A stretch of 44,019 nucleotides of DNA from Actinokineospora inagensis DSM 44258. GTDB lineage: Bacteria > Actinomycetota > Actinomycetes > Mycobacteriales > Pseudonocardiaceae. A program made the translations under genes and the position numbers. The notes beneath the pieces were generated by a model that saw nothing but the letters and a program-made list of their open reading frames with translations, searched no databases and was not told the DNA's origin. The DNA lies in NCBI RefSeq assembly GCF_000482865.1, contig NZ_AXWW01000061.1, forward strand, positions 1-44,019. Direction: 5' to 3'. This document shows, in pieces, positions 38,514 through 44,019 of this stretch (positions within the stretch are counted from its first letter, which is position 1; every line of letters begins with the position of its first letter).

Positions 38514-39113
38514 CTACCTGGCGTCGAGCAGGTGGCGCAACCGCCGCCGGACGGCCTCGTCGGTGCTGGTCTCCCCCTCGGCGACCGCGCCCGCGGCGGC
38601 GACCGCGCACTCGGAGACCGCCATCCCCTCCAGGTGGACGCTGGCCGCGGCCTCGGCGACCGCGGTGGCCGGGTCGCTGATCATCCGACCGAAGAACCGG
38701 GCCATCACCGACTCGGACAGCCGCGCGGTGCTCGGGGCCGAGTCCGGCAGGTCGCCGCGGGCGGCCCGCCAGGGTTCTTCCTCGTGCGTCATGGCGCTGA
38801 GCTGGTGCCGGTCGAACTTGCCATAGCGACCCACCACGGTGTCAACCAGTTTCGCGTCCTCGGCGGTCAACCTGCCGCCGTCGCCCTCCGGCCAACACCC
38901 GACCTCGCGGGTGCCCTCGTGCCTGCGGTAGACCGCCGGGACCACCGGTCCGGCCGTCCACGCCTCGATGGCGTCCGGGAACAGCGGCTCGCCGGTGCCG
39001 CCCAGGTGCCAGCCCTGGGTGTAGTAGAGCAGTTTCTGCAGCTTCATCGGCGACTCCGGGCCGGTGCGGTCCAGGATCGCGGCCACCACGTCGTGCACTG
39101 ACGCCACGTCCAC
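38514..39113 (-). CDS. Panacea-domain (SocA-like, DUF4065) protein, candidate antitoxin
   Basis: 199 residues. The family signature is at residues ~22-75: MKLQKLLYYTQGWHLGGTGE, PLFPDAIEAWTAGPVVPAVY. Panacea domains are known as antitoxins that neutralise many unrelated toxin families and sit beside them in operons. Downstream on the same strand, 101 bp away, is the Fic gene. The C-terminal ~80 residues (RFFGRMISDPATAVAEAAASV then the end RRRLRHLLDAR) form an extra helical region. The pair is therefore a likely toxin-antitoxin module, the antitoxin being transcribed first. Antitoxin function is inferred, not shown here. Confidence 0.85.
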   Translation of the reverse strand: MDVASVHDVVAAILDRTGPESPMKLQKLLYYTQGWHLGGTGEPLFPDAIEAWTAGPVVPAVYRRHEGTREVGCWPEGDGGRLTAEDAKLVDTVVGRYGKFDRHQLSAMTHEEEPWRAARGDLPDSAPSTARLSESVMARFFGRMISDPATAVAEAAASVHLEGMAVSECAVAAAGAVAEGETSTDEAVRRRLRHLLDAR

Positions 39114-39142
39114 TCCTCACTGCCCCGAGCCGGTACCCCACC

Positions 39143-39148
39143 ATGATA
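39143..39148 (-). promoter_or_regulatory. Putative -10 of the Panacea-fic unit
   Basis: TATCAT on the minus strand, about 30 nt upstream of the ATG at 39113. No consensus -35 was found, so this is tentative. Confidence 0.4.
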
Positions 39149-39198
39149 TCGGCTCCGACCAGGGGATGGGCCCGACTTCGCCCCCGAATCGGTGGTTT

Positions 39199-39224
39199 GT
39201 CCCCTGCCGGGCCCGGCAGGGGAC
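39199..39224. repeat. Perfect 26-bp palindrome
   Basis: GTCCCCTGCCGGG is followed at once by its exact reverse complement, with no loop. It lies about 85 bp upstream of the Panacea gene, in a 436-bp gap (39114-39549) without any gene. It could be an operator or a cruciform-forming site. Confidence 0.8.
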
Positions 39225-39549
39225 GCCCCGGCGGCGGCGGATGAGCGGATGCACGTGAACCGGGATCGCTCCCGACCCGGCCACGGGCTCGAGTGGACAG
39301 TCCGAACGGGATGCGGGAACCATTGGCGGACAAGCACATCCGGCGGTCGACGCGGGCACCCGGGCGGGTGCGGACCGGGCGGCGGGGCGGTCGGGGTCGA
39401 CGGCGGTTTCACCCCGGTGAACCCGCTCCCGTTCGACCTGCACTCCCTATGTTCCGATCGGTGATCCGCACCCCGTAGGCTGCCGACGCGTCGCGCGGTT
39501 TTCGCGCGCGCACCGTACGCCGATGGCTGCGCGACCAGGAGGACCTCCA

Positions 39550-40845
39550 ATGGCCCAGGACATCGTCCCGATCGAGCTGGGGTTGCCGCAGGGTGACGTC
39601 GTCACGCTGTGGGCGCCGCGGTGGCGGGAAGACGGTGAGGAGTGGGAGGCGTTCCTCGGCCACGAGGACGACCTCTACGCCTTCCCGGACGCCGCGCACC
39701 TGGCCGCGTTCGTGCGGACCACCGAGGAGCACGACCTGTCCGACCACCCGGCCTGGCACCTGGTGCCCGCGCTGTCGGTGGCCGAGCTGATGCCCGACGA
39801 GGCGCACCAGTTCGACCTGGTCGGCGTGCCGGAGCTGGTGGCGGAGGAGCCGGACACCTGGACCATCGGCGAGCTGGCCGACATCATCGGGATCGTGCGC
39901 GCGCTGGCCGACGTGTGCGAGCTGGACGAGGTGCACGAGGTCCTCAACGCCGCCGACGGGTTCGCCGTGCTGGAGCAGGGCACGTTCCCGTTCACCGGCC
40001 GCGACGGCGAGCGGCTGTGGACCGACCTGGCGGAGACCATCTCCGAGCGCTGGGACGAGGTGCTCGACGCGCTGGACTCGGTGGTGACCGTGCCGGACGT
40101 GGACGAGACCGCGCTGGAGAAGAGTGCCGAGGAGCTGGTCGCGTTCCACGCGGAGGCCGCCGAGGCCGCCGCCGACGAGGACGACATCGAGCCGGTCGAG
40201 GACACCGAGGACGACACAGACACCGCGGACAACACCGCGGCCGTGGACGCCGAGGGCAGCGAAGACGCCGAGGAGGTCGAGGACGAGCCGGTCGGGTTCT
40301 GGGCCGAGGTCGGCATCGACCCCATCAAGATCATCAGCGACGGCAGCGAGTACTACACGCTGCGCTGCTACCTCGACGACGAGCCGGTCTTCCTCGGCAC
40401 CGACGGCAAGATCGACGTGGCGACCACGCCGCGCGCGCTGGCCAAGTACCTGGCCACCGCCGACCTGGCCGACAACGACCTGGCCGAGGTCTCCACCTGG
40501 GACGAGGTGTCGAACAAGGCGAACGACGGCAGCCTGGAGATCACCGTCGACACCGACAACACCTACGTGCTGCAGGGCCTCGGCGACGACCTGGGCGAGG
40601 GCGTGGACGCGGTCGACCCGGTGCAGTTGGACCTGGCCGTCGAACTGCTCACCGACGCCGCCGACTGGGCGGGCGACGACAAGGTGGCCGAGGCGTTCAA
40701 CCAGTCCGAGGCGCTGGGCTGGCTGGTCAGCTTCATCCTGGCCCCGGACCCGACCCGGATGGCGCCGAGCGCGCCGTTCACCGCCGAGTCGGCGTCGTGG
40801 AACCAGTTGGTGCAGGACTTCGAGGACCGGCTCGTCACCCACTGA
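39550..40845 (+). CDS. Acidic protein of unknown function (Rv3311-like)
   Basis: 431 residues from ATG 39550 with GGAGG 6 nt upstream. No signal peptide or membrane segment. Strongly acidic, with an extended Glu/Asp/Ala stretch at about 200-245 (DEDDIEPVEDTEDDTDTADN) linking two similar-sized domains. The N-terminal part holds VTLWAPRWREDGEEWEAFL and a DLYAFPDAAHLAAFVRT strand; the C-terminal part, SEYYTLRCYLDDEPVFLGTD then ALAKYLATADLADNDLAEV, looks like a related fold, so internal duplication is possible. M. tuberculosis Rv3311, of similar length and also near upp and add, is the probable relative. Function unknown. Confidence 0.8.
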   Translation: MAQDIVPIELGLPQGDVVTLWAPRWREDGEEWEAFLGHEDDLYAFPDAAHLAAFVRTTEEHDLSDHPAWHLVPALSVAELMPDEAHQFDLVGVPELVAEEPDTWTIGELADIIGIVRALADVCELDEVHEVLNAADGFAVLEQGTFPFTGRDGERLWTDLAETISERWDEVLDALDSVVTVPDVDETALEKSAEELVAFHAEAAEAAADEDDIEPVEDTEDDTDTADNTAAVDAEGSEDAEEVEDEPVGFWAEVGIDPIKIISDGSEYYTLRCYLDDEPVFLGTDGKIDVATTPRALAKYLATADLADNDLAEVSTWDEVSNKANDGSLEITVDTDNTYVLQGLGDDLGEGVDAVDPVQLDLAVELLTDAADWAGDDKVAEAFNQSEALGWLVSFILAPDPTRMAPSAPFTAESASWNQLVQDFEDRLVTH

Positions 40846-40876
40846 CCGCCGGATACTGACCACCGGATCACGCGCG

Positions 40877-40900
40877 AGGGCCACCCGTCCGGGTGGCCCT
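40877..40900. terminator. Hairpin between the acidic protein gene and add
   Basis: AGGGCCACCC pairs with GGGTGGCCCT around GTCC (10-bp perfect stem), between convergent genes. Confidence 0.8.
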
Positions 40901-40909
40901 TGTGGACGG

Positions 40910-42016
40910 TCAGCCCGCGCCGAGCAGCCTGGCGTAACCCGGTTTGATCACCGTGTCGATGATCTCCAGGCGGTGTTCGAAGTCGAGGAACGCCGACTTC
41001 ATCGCGTTGATGGTGAACCAGCGCAGGTCGGCCCAGCCGTAGCCGAACGCCTTGACCAGCGCCGCCAGCTCGCTGCTCACCGTGCACCCGCTCATCAGCC
41101 GGTTGTCCGTGTTGACCGTCACCCGGAAGCGCAGCTCGGTCAGCAACCCGATGGGGTGCTCGGCGATCGAGGCCGCCGCCCCGGTCTGCAGGTTCGACGT
41201 GGGGCACAGCTCCAGCGGGATGCGCCGGTCGCGCACGTAGGACGCCAGCGGTCCGAGCCGGACGGTGCCGTCCGGGTCGACCGAGATGTCGTCCACGATG
41301 CGCACCCCGTGGCCGAGCCGCTCGGCGCCGCAGTGCTGGATGGCCTCCCAGATCGACGGCAGCCCGAACGCCTCGCCCGCGTGGATGGTGAAGTGCGCGT
41401 TCTGCTGCCGGAGGTACTCGAACGCGTCGAGGTTGCGGGTGGGCGGGAACCCGGCCTCCGGCCCGGCGATGTCGAACCCGACGACCCCGGTGTCCCGGTG
41501 GCGCACGGCGAGTTCGGCGATTTCCAGCGACCGCGCGTTCTGCCGCATGGCGCACAGCAGGGTGCCGACCCGGATCACCCGACCCGCTGCGGCGGCCCGC
41601 CGCTCGCCCTCGCGGAACCCGGCCTGCACGGCCGCCACGATGGTGTCGAGGTCCAGTCCGCGTTCGGTGAACAGCTCGGGCGCGTACCGCACCTCGGCGT
41701 ACACGACTCCATCCGCAGCAAGGTCCTCCGCGCATTCGGCTGCCACCCGAACGAGTGCTTCTTGGTCCTGCATGACACCGCAGGTGTGCGCGAAGGTCTC
41801 CAGGTACCGGACCAGTGACCCGGAGTCGGCCGCGTCCCGGAACCACCGGCCGAGCGCGTCCGGGTCGGTGGTGGGCAGCGCGTCGTACCCCGTCCGAGCG
41901 GCGAGGTCGACCACCGTCGCGGGCCGCAGCCCGCCGTCGAGGTGGTCGTGCAGCAGCACTTTCGGCGCCGCGCGCAGGGTCTCGGCGGTCAGCGGCGCGG
42001 GGGTTGGCGTGGCCAT
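40910..42016 (-). CDS. add: Adenosine deaminase
   Basis: 368 residues from ATG 42016; GTG 42025 adds three. It deaminates (deoxy)adenosine to (deoxy)inosine, the substrate for the purine nucleoside phosphorylase in this window. Zinc-binding [10 protein letters not shown] (about residues 23-32) and the downstream HAGE, TSNLQTG and NTDN motifs match the metal and catalytic residues of the family. The NTDNR form instead of NTDDP is usual for actinobacterial members, as in the M. tuberculosis gene. The gene lies next to the Rv3311-like gene, as in mycobacteria. Confidence 0.95.
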   Translation of the reverse strand: MATPTPAPLTAETLRAAPKVLLHDHLDGGLRPATVVDLAARTGYDALPTTDPDALGRWFRDAADSGSLVRYLETFAHTCGVMQDQEALVRVAAECAEDLAADGVVYAEVRYAPELFTERGLDLDTIVAAVQAGFREGERRAAAAGRVIRVGTLLCAMRQNARSLEIAELAVRHRDTGVVGFDIAGPEAGFPPTRNLDAFEYLRQQNAHFTIHAGEAFGLPSIWEAIQHCGAERLGHGVRIVDDISVDPDGTVRLGPLASYVRDRRIPLELCPTSNLQTGAAASIAEHPIGLLTELRFRVTVNTDNRLMSGCTVSSELAALVKAFGYGWADLRWFTINAMKSAFLDFEHRLEIIDTVIKPGYARLLGAG

Positions 42017-42268
42017 GCCGGTCACGGTACCGACCCCCTCGGCGCCACCCGATCAGGTAGCCGACTGGTCACGTAAGGTGTGTCCAACCGTCCGGATACC
42101 GCTGGATGGCCGTCGACCAAACGGGTTAAACCCGCGGGTCGAGCCCGACGTACGACCAACGGGTGGTGTATGGACGCCTTCTGGGACTGGCTAGGCTCCC
42201 CTGCGTCCGCCCCAACGTCTCTTCCCGTCCCCGCTCACTCTCCCTCCCCCAGGACGAAGGTCACCTCC

Positions 42269-43531
42269 GTGAACGAAAACAACCCCACGGTGTCGTTCGA
42301 CCGGATGCGCAACATGCTCACCCGCGCGGCCGAGATCCGTGAGAGCGAACAGCAGCAGATCTTCGACGCCCTGGACGAGATCCACGCGCGGCTGTCCCCG
42401 CTGGAGTCCATCGGCTCGGTGCGCAAGCGGCTCTCCGAGATGCCCGACCGCACCGAGGTCGGCGTGCTGGCCGAGCGGCTGGACGCGGCGATGACCAAGC
42501 TGGACGCGCAGGACGCCGCGATCGCCGCCATCGGCCGCGCGGTGGAGAGCATCGTGGACAAGCTCGCCACCCCGTTCGCCCAGCTCGACGGCCGCCTGGA
42601 CGGGGTGGCGGGCCGGTTCGAGGGTGTCGCGGGCCGGATGGACGGCCTGGAGGACAAGCTGGCCAGCATCCACCGCCGCATCGACGAGCTCGACGGCCAC
42701 CTGGACAAGCAGGACAACAAGATCGAGCAGGTGCCCGGCTCGGTGCACGGCCCGGTCCGCGAGCGCATCGAGATCCTGGAGACCGCCCTGCGCGGCCGCA
42801 TCGACGAGGTCGACGAGGGCGTGCACGAGCACCTCGACGGCACCAAGGACACCCTGGCCCGCACCGTCGGCGAGGCCACCGACGCCGTCCGCGGCGTGCT
42901 CACCGAGTCGACCAACGCCCTGCACGGCCGGTTGACCGAAACCTCGGACGCCCTGCACGCCAAGCACGACACCGCCTCCAGCACCCTGTCCGAGGTCAAG
43001 ACCGCCGTCAACGACTCCCGCGACGCCGTTTACAGCCGCCTCGACGAGGCCACCGACGCCCTGCAGGACGCCCTGCGCGAGACCAAGGAAACGGTCGACG
43101 CCAGCGACCGCCTGGAGTCCCTGGCGCAGCGCCTGGAGAAGGTCACCACCCGCCTCGACGAGATGGCCACCCGCCTCGACACGGTGGAGGACGGCTTCAC
43201 CGCCCGCCTCGCCGACCTCGGCGGCTCACTCGAACGCGGCCTGAACAAGGTCGAAGGCACCCTCTCCAACCGCCCCGACTCCGACTCGGTGGAAACGTTG
43301 GTCCGCCGCAGCAACGACGAGTCCGTCCGCCGCATCGGCGGCCACCTGGACGAGGCCATGGCCACCTTCGCCGAACTCATGCTCGGCGGCTCCCAGCCCA
43401 CCCCGCCCCCACCCACCACCCTCCCCCGCCAGGGCACCCGCCGCCGCCCGACCACCAAAACGGCCCCCCAGTCCTCAGACAAGTCCCGCGACGACAACCC
43501 CGAAGACTCCGACATCGCCGCAGGCGCCTAA
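42269..43531 (+). CDS. Long coiled-coil protein
   Basis: 420 residues from GTG 42269 (GAAGG 8 nt upstream; an in-frame ATG at 42170 would add 33 residues). Almost the whole chain is predicted alpha-helix with heptads. Repeating segments such as QLDGRLDGVAGRFEGVAGRM and ETSDALHAKHDTASSTL then EVKTAVNDSRDAVYSRLDEA resemble the apolipoprotein-like or tropomyosin-like helices of bacterial scaffold proteins. The C-terminal ~45 residues are disordered and rich in Pro, Thr, Lys and Asp. No membrane segment. It could organise the cell pole, chromosome or wall, but I see nothing that decides between these. Confidence 0.8.
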   Translation: MNENNPTVSFDRMRNMLTRAAEIRESEQQQIFDALDEIHARLSPLESIGSVRKRLSEMPDRTEVGVLAERLDAAMTKLDAQDAAIAAIGRAVESIVDKLATPFAQLDGRLDGVAGRFEGVAGRMDGLEDKLASIHRRIDELDGHLDKQDNKIEQVPGSVHGPVRERIEILETALRGRIDEVDEGVHEHLDGTKDTLARTVGEATDAVRGVLTESTNALHGRLTETSDALHAKHDTASSTLSEVKTAVNDSRDAVYSRLDEATDALQDALRETKETVDASDRLESLAQRLEKVTTRLDEMATRLDTVEDGFTARLADLGGSLERGLNKVEGTLSNRPDSDSVETLVRRSNDESVRRIGGHLDEAMATFAELMLGGSQPTPPPPTTLPRQGTRRRPTTKTAPQSSDKSRDDNPEDSDIAAGA

Positions 43532-43551
43532 CACCACCTGTACCGCCGAAG

Positions 43552-43582
43552 CCCCGCCCTCCCACCAGGAAGGCGGGGTTTC
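43552..43582 (+). terminator. Terminator-like hairpin after the coiled-coil gene
   Basis: CCCCGCC pairs with GGCGGGG (7 bp), followed by TTTCCCCT, about 20 bp after the stop. The 13-nt loop makes it modest. Confidence 0.7.
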
Positions 43583-43624
43583 CCCTATCTCAACTACTTG
43601 ACGCCAATAGAAACAGCTCCCAAC

Positions 43625-43768
43625 ACCCCTCATCGACAAAGCCCCACTCCCGCACCACGCACCTCGAAACCAACCCCCATATCGACGAAGCGCCATTCTC
43701 GCCCCGCGCGCCTCGAAACCCACCGACACCCACCGCCTGCCGGGCCAAAGCACCACAACACTCTCGCC
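43625..43768 (-). repeat. Degenerate ~50-bp tandem repeat, inverted copy
   Basis: ATCGAC at 43632-43637 and 43681-43686, 49 bp apart, are the reverse complements of the GTCGAT anchor at the left end. The flanking CCTCGAAACC and CGCACC blocks also match in order. Two to three units remain recognisable, the last decayed. Confidence 0.75.
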
Positions 43769-43863
43769 CCGCGCGCCTCGGGACCCGCCGATGCCAACTG
43801 CCCGTTGTGGTGGAGTTGTTTTGTTTGGGGGGAGCGGTGGCCTAAGCCGGCGGGCGGGTAAGG
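43769..43863 (-). repeat. Terminal repeat element, right copy
   Basis: Reverse complement of 1-95, differing at about four positions. Its A-rich core (43799-43832) is one arm of the nested hairpin 43800-43947. Confidence 0.85.
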
Positions 43864-43947
43864 CCACGCTTTCCAGTGGCCCCGCCTTTTTGCCTTACCC
43901 AGGCTGCCGCTAGGGGCCCCAAACAAAACAACTTCACCACAACGGGC
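43800..43947. repeat. Nested hairpin element of about 148 bp
   Basis: The outer arms (43800-43830 and 43917-43947) pair at 30 of 31 positions. Inside, GGGTAAGGC (43856-43864) pairs with GCCTTACCC (43892-43900), and GGCCAC with GTGGCC (43862-43881) in a smaller competing stem. Such a structure fits a MITE/REP-like element or a structured RNA. The sequence continues to the window end with a small stem, GTCGCC GAA GGCGAC, near 43981-43995. No gene is visible. Confidence 0.8.
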
Positions 43948-44019
43948 ACTTCAGCTTTAATCTGGCGCCCGGGGCCGGCGTCGCCGAAGGCGACAAGGCC
44001 GAAACCCGAGCGCAGCGAG

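Noticed and set aside
39114..39549. Small genes in the gap upstream of the acidic protein
   Set aside because: Short open frames here have no ribosome-binding site or protein-like composition; only the palindrome and promoter-like signals are supported.

Overview
This window is high-GC DNA (long GC-rich open frames on both strands, many GTG starts, ATGA/GTGA gene overlaps) from an actinobacterium. Several features suggest the order Pseudonocardiales (Actinokineospora, Saccharothrix or Lentzea-like): an ESX/PPE-like gene pair, a Ser/Thr kinase with a membrane anchor, actinobacterial-type Upp, Add and LpdA, and gene order resembling the Mycobacterium tuberculosis nucleoside-salvage/lpdA-glpD2 region (glpD, lpdA, a small GGCT-fold gene, M20 amidohydrolase, deoD, pmmB, upp, an Rv3311-like gene, add). 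The genus is an inference. The order is rearranged and has extra blocks inserted.

Layout. 1-350: a repeat element and a degenerate ~50-bp tandem repeat. 0.4-3.6 kb: GNAT acetyltransferase, a coupled ESX/PPE-like pair and a DUF1707/LiaF-like protein. 3.7-7.4 kb: upp and a TetR gene tail to tail, then a MerR gene with two aldo/keto reductases behind a textbook 19-bp-spacer MerR promoter. 7.5-9.1 kb: a secreted seven-bladed FG-GAP protein. 9.3-13.1 kb (minus strand): a four-gene operon, every junction overlapping by 4 bp (two membrane proteins, purine nucleoside phosphorylase, phosphomannomutase), read away from a second MerR gene. 13.8-20.6 kb: a PknB-type kinase, then mutA-mutB-meaB (methylmalonyl-CoA mutase and its G-protein chaperone). 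20.8-24.9 kb: a small membrane protein, an M20 amidohydrolase, a 577-bp element bounded by 93-bp inverted repeats that carry DnaA-box-like sites, two tandem secreted AMIN-like proteins and a GGCT-fold protein. 25.0-31.7 kb: lpdA, a 52-aa zinc-ribbon protein, a DUF4190 protein, then glycerol use (glpF-glpK divergent from glpD). 31.7-32.4 kb: remnants of three decayed genes. 32.4-35.7 kb: deoC, an aldehyde dehydrogenase and a catalytically truncated aldehyde dehydrogenase. 35.8-37.7 kb: AraC regulator and a secreted intradiol dioxygenase fused to a carbohydrate-binding module. 37.8-39.1 kb: Panacea-domain protein and Fic protein, a candidate toxin-antitoxin pair. 39.5-43.5 kb: an acidic Rv3311-like protein, adenosine deaminase and a long coiled-coil protein. 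43.6-44.0 kb: the tandem repeat and repeat element again, in inverted orientation.

How the genes fit together. Most of the core is salvage and carbon metabolism. Upp, PNP, Add, phosphomannomutase and DeoC recover bases and feed (deoxy)ribose phosphates to glycolysis, and the aldehyde dehydrogenases may remove the acetaldehyde made by DeoC. GlpF/GlpK/GlpD bring glycerol to dihydroxyacetone phosphate, and MutAB/MeaB link propionyl-CoA to succinyl-CoA. Accessory candidates are the Panacea-Fic pair, the inverted-repeat element at 22.6-23.2 kb and the terminal repeats. Both window ends lie in the same inverted repeat, which would fit a contig that stopped at a multicopy repeat.
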